Notes: generated by a model from the sequence alone, not told the origin. A stretch of 64,000 nucleotides of DNA from UBA4742 sp963734965 (GCA_963734965.1 CAVTJK010000004.1:868001-932000); one strand, 5' to 3'. Shown: positions 17,263 to 26,855, numbered from the stretch's first letter. Program-made: numbers and translations.

Positions 17263-18140
17263 TGCGGCGCGGACCCGACCTGATCAGTGTCGTCATCCCG
17301 GCGCGCGACCGAGCGCCGCTCATCGGCCTGCAGCTCGACGCGCTCGCTCGCCAGAGCACGGCGCGTCCGTTCGAGGTCATCGTGGCCGACAACGGATCGA
17401 GCGACGACACCGTCGCCGTCGCCGAGTCGTTCGCCGATCGCTTCGAACGCTTCAGAGTCGTCGACGCGTCGGCTCGAACGGGTGCCGGGCCGGCCCGCAA
17501 CATCGGGGCGTCGGCGGCGCAGGGCGAGATGGTCGCCTTCTGCGACAGCGACGACATCGTCCACCCCGACTGGCTCGAAGCCCTCGCCGCCGCCTGGACG
17601 CCGGGGACCATGGTCGCCGGGCGCCTCATCCGCCGCGATGATCCCGCCGTCGCGAGCGAGGACGAAGACGGGACCGAAGCCGAGCTCGCCAGGACCGCAT
17701 CGCCGCGTCCGATTCCGTCACCCGTCAGCACGGCCAACATGGGCATCGGCCGAGACGACCTGCGGCGCGTCGGCGGCTTCGACGAGTCCTACCACCACGC
17801 CGAGGACCTCGAGCTGGCATGGCGGGGCCAGCTCGACGGCCTCACCTTCGTCGGCGCGCCGGACGCCATCGTCTTCCTGCGGCGCGGGCTCACGGGCGCG
17901 AAGTTGTTCCGGCAGTACTACCGCTGGGGACGGGAGCGACCCCAGATGTATCGCGCCTATGTCGCCGACGGGTACCCCAGACGCTCACCCGGGCAGTTGC
18001 TCCTGGGCTATGTCCGCCTGGGCTATCACGCCGCTCGCGGCGTGTTCGATCCGGTCCATCGATCTCAGGCCGTGCGCCAAGCCGGCATGTACGCGGGCCA
18101 CATCACCGGCTCGATCCGCCAGCGCGTGCTCTGCCTGTAG
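17262..18140 (+). CDS. Family 2 glycosyltransferase, tandem paralogue
   Basis: A 292-residue GT2 enzyme starting at ATG 17262, which shares bases with the TGA of the gene before it. It repeats the same motifs (ISVVIPARDRAPLI, VIVADNGSSDDT, FCDSDD) and long identical stretches such as AVAESFADRFERF. The main difference is an acidic insertion near residues 125-140 and a different acceptor-side C-terminal half. Divergence there suggests that the two transfer to successive or different acceptors; this is inference. Confidence 0.9.
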   Translation: MRRGPDLISVVIPARDRAPLIGLQLDALARQSTARPFEVIVADNGSSDDTVAVAESFADRFERFRVVDASARTGAGPARNIGASAAQGEMVAFCDSDDIVHPDWLEALAAAWTPGTMVAGRLIRRDDPAVASEDEDGTEAELARTASPRPIPSPVSTANMGIGRDDLRRVGGFDESYHHAEDLELAWRGQLDGLTFVGAPDAIVFLRRGLTGAKLFRQYYRWGRERPQMYRAYVADGYPRRSPGQLLLGYVRLGYHAARGVFDPVHRSQAVRQAGMYAGHITGSIRQRVLCL

Positions 18141-18147
18141 TCGCTCT

Positions 18148-19054
18148 CTACGCGCCGTAGACGGGAGTCGGCGCCGGACCCTCGCGCAGGAGGTCGCGCA
18201 CGACGGCTCCGACCTCGTCAGGCTCCCAGCGAGCGCCCTTGTCGAACTCGGGACCGTGCTGCCAGCCGTCGGCCACGCTGATCTTGCCGCCCTCGACCTC
18301 GAACACGCGGCCCGTGACCTCGGCCGAGTCGACCGATCCCAACCACACCACCAATGGCGCCACGTTCTCAGGAGCCATCGCATCGAACTCGCCCTCGGCC
18401 GGTGCCGCCATGGTCTGGCTGAAGACCTCTTCGGTCATGCGCGTGCGCGCCGCCGGCGCGATGGCGTTGGCGGTCACGCCGTAGCGACGCGAACTCCGCC
18501 GCTTCGACCATCGTCAGCCCGGCGATGCCGGCCTTGGCCGCCGAGTAGTTGCCCTGCCCGACGCTGCCCATCAGTCCCGCCCCTGAGCTCGTGTTGATGA
18601 TGCGACCCTCGACCGTCTCGCCCGCTTTGGATCGCTCGCGCCAGTGGGCGACGGCGTGACGAGTCGGGGCGAAGTGGCCCTTGAGGTGCACGCGGATGAC
18701 GGCGTCCCACTCCTCCTCGGACGTGTTGGCCAACATCCGATCGCGCAGGAACCCGGCGTTGTTGACCAACACGTCGAGCCGGCCGAAGGCCTCGACGGCG
18801 CTGGCCACGAGTTGCTCGGCCTGACCCCAGTCGGCCACATCGGCGCCGTTGGCGATGGCCTCGCCCCCCATGGACCGGATGGTGTCGACGACCTCGCCCG
18901 CCGGCCCGGTGGATCCACCCCGCCCGTCGATCTCGGCCCCCAGATCGTTGACGACCACCTTGGCGCCCTGCCGGGCGAACTCGAGGGCGTGACCACGGCC
19001 GATGCCTCGCCCGGCGCCGGTCACGATCACCACTCGTCCGTCACAGATGCCCAT
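18148..19054 (-). CDS. SDR, MFE-2/17-beta-HSD4-like dehydrogenase (one frame change)
   Basis: About 300 residues. VIVTGAGRGIGRGHALEFA, then VNDLGAEIDGRG with the long loop before it, is characteristic of the dehydrogenase domain of peroxisomal multifunctional enzyme 2 and its mycobacterial stand-alone relatives. These oxidise 3-hydroxyacyl-CoAs, including steroid side chains. NNAG and YSAAK active-site motifs are present. The frame changes near 18482 (EFASL to YGVTANAIAPAARTRMTE). The operator-like CTGACGGGTCGTCA lies 23 bases upstream of the ATG, so it probably belongs to the same regulon as the steroid genes. Confidence 0.85.
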
Positions 19055-19076
19055 CGGGCGATCTTGCCACGCTGAC

Positions 19077-19091
19077 CTGACGGGTCGTCAA
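19077..19091. promoter_or_regulatory. CTGACGnnnCGTCAG-type operator
   Basis: CTGACGGGTCGTCAA: one mismatch in the last base of the palindrome. It lies 22 bases upstream of the MFE-2-like SDR start on the minus strand. Confidence 0.55.
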
Positions 19092-19108
19092 AAACGGATC
19101 AGCGCCAC

Positions 19109-19402
19109 TCAGCCGGCCAGAGCGACCCCCAGGGCCGCCAGCCCGACCACCGTCGTGGCCGCGGAGATGAGCTCGAGGGCCAATCGGCTGGACCGACCTC
19201 GCTTGGCTCGATGGCGGCGGTAGCCGAACCCGACGAGAGCCAGGCCGCCGGCCACGATCAGGATGATCGCCCCTTCCCACGGCCGGGTGCGGACGAAGGG
19301 CAGGATCCGCCGGAGCAGCACGAGCCCGATGGCGCCCATGGCCAGCACGCTGCGATCCCACGCCAGGTCGGTCCGCGCGAGGTCCGGCTCGTCGTCGCTC
19401 AT
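19109..19402 (-). CDS. DUF202-like small membrane protein
   Basis: Ninety-seven residues from ATG 19402, with three hydrophobic segments. The N-terminal ARTDLAWDRSVLAM corresponds to the NERTFLAW signature of DUF202 (YidH-like) proteins. It lies 24 bases downstream of a second DUF202 gene on the same strand; such pairs are common in actinobacteria. Function is unknown. Confidence 0.75.
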   Translation of the reverse strand: MSDDEPDLARTDLAWDRSVLAMGAIGLVLLRRILPFVRTRPWEGAIILIVAGGLALVGFGYRRHRAKRGRSSRLALELISAATTVVGLAALGVALAG

Positions 19403-19426
19403 CAAGGCGCGAGCTCACGAGGTCCG

Positions 19427-19798
19427 TCACCCGCCGACGGTCCCGGTGGCGGCCATCACGACGGCGACGGCGGCGATGACCGCCACCCCCGCGGCCACGA
19501 TGATCGGCAGGCGCGAGTTCGGCAGCGGCCGTCGCGAGCGCATGGCCTTCTCGTTCGCGTCCCATTGCCAGAACGCGGCCACGGCAAGGAACGTTCCCAA
19601 CACGATCAGGGGGATGCCCACGATGCGTCGACCACCAGCCAACTTGAAGCCGGGCAGGAGCTGGGTGATCACCAACCCGGCGGTGACGAGGGCCAGTGCG
19701 GTTCGGATCCACGCCAGGAACGTCCGCTCGTTGGCGTAGTGCAGGCGCGGGTCGAGATCGTCCCCGCTGGTGTTCTCCGTCGCCGGCTCGTCGGCCAT
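19427..19798 (-). CDS. DUF202 (YidH-like) membrane protein
   Basis: A 123-residue protein with a soluble acidic N-terminus, then LHYANERTFLAWIRTALAL, the DUF202 signature, followed by three hydrophobic segments. Paired with the smaller DUF202 gene downstream. No function is established for the family. Confidence 0.82.
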   Translation of the reverse strand: MADEPATENTSGDDLDPRLHYANERTFLAWIRTALALVTAGLVITQLLPGFKLAGGRRIVGIPLIVLGTFLAVAAFWQWDANEKAMRSRRPLPNSRLPIIVAAGVAVIAAVAVVMAATGTVGG

Positions 19799-19841
19799 AC
19801 GCGGCTGATTCTCTCACTCACCGGTCCCGCCGGTTCGGATG

Positions 19842-19880
19842 AGCGCTTCGCCATCCGGCTCTCACGCCTCGATCGGCTCT
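19842..19880. repeat. Degenerate fragment of the dispersed repeat
   Basis: GCGCTTCGCCATCCGG followed by CTCTCACGCC matches the core of the 16084 units with a few changes. It lies between the divergent DUF202 and LLM genes. Confidence 0.5.
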
Positions 19881-19907
19881 GGTGCAGGAGTCTTCTAGGG
19901 TGCTCGC

Positions 19908-20741
19908 ATGCGCCACGGCATCACCATGTTCACCACCGATCGGTCGATGGACATCGTGGCGCTGGCCCGCGAGGTCGAGTCACGTGGATTCGACGGGCTC
20001 TACCTCCCCGAGCACACCCACATCCCGGTCAGCCGACGAACACCGCCACCGACGGGCGACCCCGAGCTGCCCGAGGAGTACCGGCGGACGCTCGACCCGT
20101 TCGTCGCGTTCGGCGCCGCCGCGGCGGTGACCGAGCGCATACGGCTCGGAACCGGGATCGCCCTGCCCGCTCAGCGCGAGCCCATCGTGACGGCCAAGGC
20201 GGTGGCCACCCTCGATCTGCTGGCGCCGGGTCGGGTCGTGCTCGGGGTCGGGTTCGGCTGGAACGAAGACGAGCTGGCCAACCACGGCGTGACCATGGGT
20301 GACCGCCGGGCGGTGGCGCGCGAGGTCGTGCTGACCATGCAGGCGCTCTGGGCCGACGAGGTGGCCGCCTTCGACGGGGACCACGTGCATCTGGCGCCGA
20401 GCTGGTCGTGGCCCAAGCCGACCGGTGGCCGGGTGCCGGTGCTGCTCGGCGGCGCGCCTGGCCCCAAGTTGTTCGCCCACATCGCCGAGTACGGCGACGG
20501 GTGGATGCCGGTCGGCGGCGCCGGGCTCACCGAGGCCATCCCCGTGCTCCGCGACGCGGTCGAGGCGGCCGGGCGCGATCCGGCAAGACTCGAGATCATG
20601 CCCTTCGGCTCGATCCCGGACCCCGGCAAGCTCGAGCACTTCGAATCCATCGGCGTGACCGAGACGATCTTCCGCGTGCCGAGCGCGGGGGCCGACGTCG
20701 TCCTACCCATCCTCGACCAGTGGGCGGCGATGCTGCCGTGA
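19908..20741 (+). CDS. LLM-class F420-dependent oxidoreductase
   Basis: A 277-residue luciferase-like protein. MRHGITMFTTDRSMDI at the N-terminus, LYLPEHTHIPVSR near 37, ERIRLGTGIALPAQREP near 74 and PGRVVLGVGFGWNEDEL near 103 place it in the Rv2161c-like F420 subfamily. The six-base gap to the next gene suggests co-transcription. It is intact; the substrate is unknown. Confidence 0.88.
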   Translation: MRHGITMFTTDRSMDIVALAREVESRGFDGLYLPEHTHIPVSRRTPPPTGDPELPEEYRRTLDPFVAFGAAAAVTERIRLGTGIALPAQREPIVTAKAVATLDLLAPGRVVLGVGFGWNEDELANHGVTMGDRRAVAREVVLTMQALWADEVAAFDGDHVHLAPSWSWPKPTGGRVPVLLGGAPGPKLFAHIAEYGDGWMPVGGAGLTEAIPVLRDAVEAAGRDPARLEIMPFGSIPDPGKLEHFESIGVTETIFRVPSAGADVVLPILDQWAAMLP

Positions 20742-20747
20742 GCGCCG

Positions 20748-21378
20748 ATGGCTGACTGGGTCACGATCTCGTCGCTGGCCACCGCCGGCGGGACCTTGGT
20801 GCTGGCCATGGCCACGTTCTCGTCGGTGCGATCGTCCAACCGCTCGGCCCGCATCGCCGAGCAGGCCCTCCTGGCCGGCCAGCGCCCGTTGCTCATGCCG
20901 TCACGCCTCGATGATCCGCCCGTGAAGTTCGGGTGGGTGGACGGCCACGACATCAAGCTGCGCGGCGGCGAGGCCCACGCCAACGTGGAGGCCGGGATCG
21001 TCTACCTGGCCCTGTCGGTGCGCAACTCGGGCACCGGCGTGGCCGTGATCCAGGGCTGGTACCCGCACACGGACGAGTACACGTCCAACCCGGCCTTCCC
21101 GACCGTCGAGGAGTTCCGGCCCCAGAGCCGCGATCTCTACATCGGTGCCGGTGACGTCGGCTTCTGGCAGGCCGCGCTGCGCGACGCCGACGACGTGTCG
21201 GCCGGCCATGGGCGGGCTGGTCGAGGCGCACGAGCGGTTCTCGGTCGACCTGCTCTACAGCGACCTCGAAGGCGGACAGCGGACGATGACCCGCTTCGGC
21301 TTCATGCCCGGCGAGCAGCTCGCCTGGCTGGGCTCGGTGACCCGCCACACCAACGTCGACCGCGACGACCCGCGATAG
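20748..21378 (+). CDS. Hypothetical protein with N-terminal membrane anchor (one frame change)
   Basis: About 210 residues from ATG 20748. A single hydrophobic stretch (ISSLATAGGTLVLAMATF, residues 6-23) is followed by a soluble region with an Ig-like strand pattern (YLALSVRNSGTGVAVIQGW). I do not recognise the family; DUF-type membrane-anchored proteins of this design are common in actinobacteria. The frame changes near 21207 after ADDVS, and the remainder (MGGLVEAHERFSVDLLYSD) ends at TAG 21378. The last five codons are duplicated inside the adjacent repeat array. Confidence 0.65.
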
Positions 21379-21568
21379 CTGGCCGCGCCTTCGGCGCGTC
21401 TCGGCTCCGCCGATCCGGGTTTCATCGCGCCAGCTGCTCCGCCTGGCGGCTCCGCAGCGACGACCCGCGATAGCTGGCCGCGCCTTCGGCCGCGTCTCGG
21501 CTCCGCCGATCCGGGTTTCATCGCGCCAGCTGCTCCGCCTGGCGGCTCCGCAGCGACGACCCCAGATA
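21379..21568. repeat. Two-copy 95-base tandem repeat
   Basis: Units begin CTGGCCGCGCCTTCGGC at 21379 and 21474. In reverse they contain GATGAAACCCGGAT, shared with the 7401 array. The unit's end (GCGACGACCCGCGATAG) equals the 3' end of the preceding gene, and the second unit ends just before the FadA6-like stop codon at 21573. Confidence 0.9.
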
Positions 21569-21572
21569 GCGG

Positions 21573-22725
21573 CTACAGGCGCTCGATGATGGTGACGTTG
21601 GCCTGGCCGCCGCCCTCGCACATGGTCTGGAGGCCGTAGCGGCCGCCGGTGCGCTCGAGCTCGTTGAGCAGCGTGGTCATGAGGCGCACGCCGGTGGCGC
21701 CCAGAGGATGGCCGAGGGCGATGGCGCCGCCGTTGACGTTGACCTTGGCCAGGTCGGCGCCCGTCTCCTTCTGCCAGGCCAGCACGACCGAGGCGAAGGC
21801 CTCGTTGATCTCGACCAGGTCGATGTCGTCGAGGCTCATGCCCGACTTCTCGAGGGCGTAGGCGGTGGCCGGGATGGGTGCCGACAGCATGAACACGGGA
21901 TCGCCGCCGCGCACGCTGAGGTGGTGGATGCGCGCCCGAGGCGTCAGCCCGTGGTCGGCGACGGCCTGCTCGCTGGCGATGAGCATGGCCGCGCCGGCAT
22001 CGCTGATCTGGCTCGACACGGCCGCGGTGATGCGACCGTCCTCGCGCAGCGTCTTGAGCGTGGCCATCTTCTCGAGGCTCGTGTCGCGGCGGAAGCCCTC
22101 GTCGGCGCTGATGCCCCCGAACGGGGCGATCTCGGGCTCGAAGCGACCCTCGTCGGTGGCCTGGGCGGCCCGGCGGTGGCTCTCGAGGGCGAAGACCTCC
22201 ATGTCCTCGCGGGTGATCCCCCACTTCTCGGCGATGAGGTCGGCCCCGCGGAACTGGCTGATCTCCTGGTCGCCGTAGCGGGCGAGCCAGCCCTTCGATC
22301 CGCTGAAGGGATCGGTGTAGCCCAGCGGCTCGGCCACGGTCATGGCCGACGAGATCGGGATGGCGCTCATGTTCTGGACCCCGCCGGCGACGATCAGGTC
22401 GGACGTACCGCTCATGACCGCCTGGGCGGCGAAGTGCACGGCCTGCTGCGACGAACCGCATTGACGGTCGATCGTCGTGCCCGGCACCTCCTCGGGCAGA
22501 CCCGCGGCCAACCAGCAGGTGCGGGCGATGTCGCCGGCCTGCGGTCCGATGGTGTCGAGGCATCCGAAGATGACGTCCTCGACGGCGGCGGGGTCGACGT
22601 CGACCCGCTCGAACAGCTTGGTGAGCGGGAAGGCGCCGAGGTCGGCGGGGTGCACCTGGCTCAGGGATCGCCCCGCGCTTGCCGACTGGCGTGCGAACGG
22701 CGTCGATGATGTAGGCCTCGGCCAT
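21573..22725 (-). CDS. fadA6: FadA6-like thiolase of steroid C/D-ring degradation (one frame change)
   Basis: About 384 residues from ATG 22725, with GGGAG five bases upstream. Motifs are DRQCGSSQQA (nucleophile Cys), NEAFASVVLAW, GGAIALGHPLGATG and CEGGGQANV. Along its length the sequence follows mycobacterial FadA6 closely as I recall it (EAYIIDAVRTPVGKRG, QISDAGAAMLIASE, ISQFRG). FadA6 performs the thiolytic step after ring opening in HIP-CoA catabolism. The frame changes at a GGGG run near 22670 (KRG to SLSQVHPADLGAF). It is downstream of two acyl-CoA dehydrogenases, as expected for a degradation operon. Confidence 0.85.
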
Positions 22726-23819
22726 GGTTGCTCCCGGGGTCGGCGTCTGGTTCAGGGTAGGGACCGAGCAGCCAGTCGGCGACCCGGCGGCGATGGGCAG
22801 AGGCGCTGCCAAATGATTCGCTGAGCGCCCACACCCGCTTGAGGTAGAGGTGCAGGTCGTACTCGACCGTGTAGCCGATGGCGCCGTGGCACTGGAGGGC
22901 CTGTCGGCCGACGAGGCGGGCGGCGTCACCGGCCGCCGCCTTGGCGTGCGAAGCGGCCCGGCTGGCGTCGGGCTGATCGGTCGCCAGCGACCACGCCGCG
23001 CCGTAGATGACCGGTCGGGCGAACTCGAGCTGCAGCAGCGCGTCGGCCAGGTGGTGCTTCACGGCCTGGAAGCTGCCGATGGGCACGCCGAACTGGTGGC
23101 GCTCCTTGACGTAGGCGACGGTGAGATCGAGGAGCTGCTGACCCAGCCCGAGGAGTTGGGCGGCGGTGGCCAGCGCACCGCGATCGAGAGCTCGGCTCAC
23201 CGCCAGCCTCGGCCGCCGCGCCTTCGGCCAGGACGATCTCGTCGGCCGGCGACCATGCGATCGTGGCCAGGGTACGCGCCCCGTCGACCGACGGCTGGGC
23301 GATGGCGTCGATCCGATCGCCAGGCACCGCGACCAGTCGGTCGCCATCGGCGCCCGTGCACGCGGCGATCACCAGCCCGGCATCGTTGCCATGTGACACC
23401 AGACGCGATCCGTCCGACTCGAGGCTCACGGCGATGATGGCCTCGCCGCTCGCGATCAGTGGGAGCCAGCTCGCGGCCAACGCGGCGGCCGCCTCGCTGA
23501 CACCCGGCGTCGTCACGATCTCGCCCAGCAGGGGCGCCGCCACCGCCGCCGTCTCGACGATGGGGTCCGGGAGGGCGACCCGCCCGGTCTCCTCGAGCAG
23601 CAGCACCAGATCGAGCTCGGTCAGCCCGAGTCCGCCCGACGCCTCGGGAACCTGCACGCCCAGCACGCCCATCTCGGCCAACGCCTCCCAGACCTCGCGC
23701 AGACGGCCGTCGTCGTCGACCCACGCGTAGCGCACCTGCTCGGGTTGGCACTCCTTGGCCAGCAGGTCGCGCACGGTGTCGCGGAACAGGATCTGGTCGT
23801 CGGTGAACGCGAACCGCAT
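22661..23819 (-). CDS. Acyl-CoA dehydrogenase, FadE32/FadE33-like subunit (frame change)
   Basis: About 360-385 residues from ATG 23819 (MRFAFTDDQILFRDTVRDLL). The N-terminal and middle domains are recognisable (PEASGGLGL). The frame changes near 23205, and the C-terminal domain follows: ERHQFGVPIGSFQAVKHHLADAL, then GAIGYTVEYDLHLYLKR. Poorly conserved FAD residues in one partner are typical of the alpha2beta2 acyl-CoA dehydrogenases used on steroids; FadE31 pairs with FadE32 or FadE33. The uncorrected frame runs to 22661, overlapping the thiolase start. A further indel would end it at TGA 22752. It lies six bases after the FadE31-like gene. Confidence 0.78.
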
Positions 23820-23825
23820 CGTCGG

Positions 23826-25014
23826 CTACTTCCGCGGGAGGCCGAGCACGCGCTCGGCGATCACGTTGCGCTGGATCTCGTTGGTGCCGGCGTAGATCGG
23901 ACCCGACAGCGAGAACTGGTAGCCCTTCATCCATGCGCCGCGATCGACCGCGGCCGGCGCCTCGTCGATCAGCTCGGCCAACGGTCCGAGCAGGTCGAGG
24001 GCGGTCTCGTGCAATCGCACGTCGAGCTCGGACCACCAGACCTTGTTGAGGCTCGACCGGGCGCCCGGCGAACGGCCGTCGACGATGTCGGTGACGTCGC
24101 GCAGCGTGTAGAGCCGGTACGCCTCCGCGTCCATCCAGGCCTGCGCGACCTCGGCCCGGGCCGTCGGATCGACACCGGGGGCGCCCGCCGGCAGGGCCGC
24201 CACCTGGCGCTGGTACAGGTCGATGAGGCGTTCGCAGGCGGCGGTGAACCGACCCGGACTGCGCAGCGTGAGGCCCCGTTCGGATCCCGTCGTGGCCATG
24301 GCCACCCCCCAGCCCTGGTTGACCTCGCCCAGGACGGCGGCGTCGGGAACGAACACGTCCTCGAAGAACACCTCGGCGAAACCCTCGTCGCCGTCGAGAC
24401 GACCGACGCCGCGAACGGTCACGCCCATCGGCATCGAGCGGCACGAGCAGGTAGGTCAGGCCGTGGTGGCGCTCGGCGTCGGGATCGGTGCGGAACAGCC
24501 CGAACAGGTGGGTGCAGAACGCGCCGCGTGTCGTCCACGTCTTCTGGCCGGTGATGCGCCACCCGCCGGCGGCGTCGTCGCGCACGGCCCGGCTCTTGAT
24601 GCCGGCCAGGTCGCTACCGGCATCCGGCTCGCTCCACCCCTGGCACCACAGATCGTTGGCCGCCGCCATGCGGGGCAACAGCTCGTCGCGCTGGGTCTGG
24701 CTGCCGAACTCGAAGATGGTGGGCGCCAGCAGGAAGATGCCGTTCTGCGTCACCCGCTGGGGGGCACCGGCCCGGTAGTACTCCTCCTCGAAGATCAGCC
24801 ACTCCCACAGCGAGGCGTCGCGGCCCCCGTAGGCGGCCGGCCACGACACGACCGACCACCGATCGGCGAACAAGCGCCTCTCCCAGTCGAGGTGGAGGGC
24901 GAACCCTTCGCGGGTGTCCCCTGACGGCAGCGGATCGGCCGGGACGTTGGCCTCGAGCCAGGTCCGGCACTCGGCGCGGAAGGTCCGCTCGGCCTCGGTG
25001 TCGGTCAGATCCAT
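23826..25014 (-). CDS. fadE31: FadE31-like acyl-CoA dehydrogenase (one frame change)
   Basis: About 395 residues. MDLTDTEAERTFRAECR starts it, WCQGWSEPDAGSDLAG near 125 is the FAD/substrate block, and GPIYAGTNEIQRNVIAERVLGLPRK closes it. The frame changes near 24432, before GVTVRGVGRLDGDEGFAEVFFEDVFVPD. It matches my recollection of mycobacterial FadE31, which forms heteromeric dehydrogenases acting on methyl-oxo-dicarboxylyl-CoA late in HIP degradation. It is first of the fadE31-ACAD-fadA6 operon, with CTGACGCACCGTCAG 22 bases before its ATG. Confidence 0.85.
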
Positions 25015-25036
25015 CGGTCCCCCACGGGCGCCAAGC

Positions 25037-25051
25037 CTGACGCACCGTCAG
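25037..25051. promoter_or_regulatory. CTGACGnnnCGTCAG operator before fadE31
   Basis: CTGACGCACCGTCAG has perfect six-base arms. It is 22 bases upstream of the FadE31-like start on the minus strand. Confidence 0.7.
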
Positions 25052-25100
25052 ATCTGCCGCAAGGTGGCATCGCGGGGCCGCCTGAGGCGCCCGACCCGAC

Positions 25101-25115
25101 CTGACACACCGTCAG
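25101..25115. promoter_or_regulatory. CTGACnnnnnGTCAG operator before amidohydrolase
   Basis: CTGACACACCGTCAG retains five-base arms. It stands just upstream of a possible -10 element TACGAT (25127-25132) and 23 bases before the plus-strand amidohydrolase ATG. With 25037-25051 it gives the divergent promoter region one operator per gene. Confidence 0.65.
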
Positions 25116-25138
25116 ATTCTGCGACTACGATCGCCGAC

Positions 25139-26342
25139 ATGGCTGAGTTGCCGAAGATCATCAGCGTCGACGACCACGTGCTCGAGCCCCCGAACGTGTG
25201 GGTCGACCGCCTCCCGTCGAAGTACCACGACGTCGGTCCCCGCATCGAGCGCAAGATCGCCAGCAACCTGCAGTTCAACGGCACGACCTACACCTACGAC
25301 CTCGACACGCCCGACGGCACCCCCACCGACTTCTGGGTCTACGAGGACCTGATCATGCCGCACCGACGGATCATCGCCGCCGCCGGCTTCCCCGTCGACG
25401 AGGTCACGCTCACCCCCATCACCTACGACGACATGCGCCCCGGCTGCTACGAGCAGAAGGGCCGGCTCGAGGACATGGACATCAACTGGGTCGAGGCCTC
25501 GCTGTCGTTCCCGACCTTCCCCCGCTTCTGCGGCCAGACCTTCCTCGAGGCCAAGGACCGCGATCTGGCCATGCTGTGCGTCCGGGCCTACAACGACTGG
25601 ATGGTCGAGGAGTGGTCGGCCGGCACCGACGGTCGGCTCATCCCGCTGTGCCTCATCCCGCTGTGGGATCCGGCGGCGGCCGCCGCCGAGGTGCGGCGCA
25701 ACGCGGCGCGAGGCGTGCCGGCCGTGTGCTTCAGCGAGATCCCCTACCACCTCGGCCTGCCCAGCATCCACGACCACGAGCACTGGGAGCCGTTCTTCGC
25801 CGCCTGCGAGGAGACCGACACCGTGGTGTGCATGCACATCGGGTCGTCGTCGAAGATGCCGGCCACCTCGCCCGACGCCCCGGCGTCGGTGCAGGCCACG
25901 CTCAGCTTCAACAACGCCATGGGCTCGCTCAGCGACTTCCTGTACTCGGGCGTGCTGGTGCGCCATCCCGGACTCAAGCTGGCCTACAGCGAGGGCCAGA
26001 TCGGGTGGCTCCCCTACATCCTCGAGCGGGCCGACGACGTGTGGAACCAGTTCCGCGGGCTGGGCCTTCCCCCGCGAGCAGGTGCCCGAGCCGCCGTCGA
26101 CCTACTACTACCGCCAGGTGTACGGCTGCTTCTTCCGCGACCACCACGGCATCCGCTCGCTCGACGAGGTCGGGGTCGACAACATCACCTTCGAGACCGA
26201 CTACCCCCACTCCGACTCGACCTGGCCCAACACCAAGGCCGTGGCCGAGGAGCTCTTCGCCGACCTCGACGACGAGGCGACCTACAAGATCGTCCGCGGC
26301 AACGCCATCCGCATGCTCCACCTCGACTTCGACCGGCGATGA
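25139..26342 (+). CDS. Amidohydrolase-family metal-dependent hydrolase (one frame change)
   Basis: About 401 residues, TIM-barrel amidohydrolase of the COG2159 type (decarboxylase/hydrolase of CoA-linked or aromatic acids). SVDDHVLEPP near residue 9 gives the first metal site, CMHIGSSSKMP near 232 the histidine, and FETDYPHSDSTWP near the end the catalytic aspartate. ATG 25139 is chosen because the upstream extension runs through the divergent promoter. The frame changes near 26068 (GLGLPP to REQVPEPPSTYYYRQ). It diverges from fadE31 and shares its operator type, which suggests a role in steroid or lipid catabolism. Confidence 0.85.
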
Positions 26343-26352
26343 TCTGCTGGGG

Positions 26353-26400
26353 TTCTTGCGGCGATTGAGGGCGTGGGACGCCCTTCATCGCCGCCGAAAG
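26353..26400. repeat. Intergenic hairpin repeat, copy 2
   Basis: Arms GCGGCGATTGAGGGCGT and ACGCCCTTCATCGCCGC flank a short loop. The hairpin starts 11 bases after the amidohydrolase stop codon. Confidence 0.78.
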
Positions 26401-26438
26401 CCGGGAGCAGGAGGAGCGAGCACGCGAGACTTCTCGCC

Positions 26439-26792
26439 GTGGCGGGCTATGTGATCGACCCCGAGCGCTCGACGGTGACCGGCGTGCGCCGACCCCAACT
26501 CGACGACTCCGGCGCGATCACCGGGACGGCACGGGGCGACGTCGACCTCGATGTCGAGGATCGAGGCACTGCTCCGTTCGGCCAGATCGAGATCACGCTG
26601 GCCGATCCGGCAGCCCGACCGATCACCGTCGACGTGGCCCAGGAGCCCTGGGACATCGTGGCCGACCCCGACGGCCAACCCGTGCTCTACGGCCGCACGA
26701 CGCGGGCCGTCGGCGAGCTCGGCCTCACCGGTCCGGCCCTGCTCAACCCGGTCATCCAGCTCAGCTGGCGCCTGGTCCTCACCCCCCGCTGA
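26439..26792 (+). CDS. Small hypothetical protein flanked by hairpin repeats
   Basis: About 117 residues if GTG 26439 is used; the upstream extension of the frame would run through the hairpin repeat and is unlikely. The sequence starts VAGYVIDPERSTVTGVRR and is rich in short beta-strand patterns (GQIEITLADPAARPITVDV). The beginning weakly recalls YceI-like lipid-binding proteins, but the length and the rest do not support this. It is bracketed by two hairpin repeats in opposite orientation. Function is unknown; coding is supported mainly by frame and spacing. Confidence 0.5.
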   Translation: MAGYVIDPERSTVTGVRRPQLDDSGAITGTARGDVDLDVEDRGTAPFGQIEITLADPAARPITVDVAQEPWDIVADPDGQPVLYGRTTRAVGELGLTGPALLNPVIQLSWRLVLTPR

Positions 26793-26806
26793 CCCTCCCT
26801 ACCCGG

Positions 26807-26855
26807 CTTCTTGCGGCGATGAAGGGCGTCCGACGCCCTCAATCGCCGCCAGAAC
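26807..26855. repeat. Intergenic hairpin repeat, copy 3
   Basis: GCGGCGATGAAGGGCGTC pairs with GACGCCCTCAATCGCCGC. Its sequence is the reverse orientation of copy 2. It begins 15 bases after the preceding stop codon. Confidence 0.78.
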
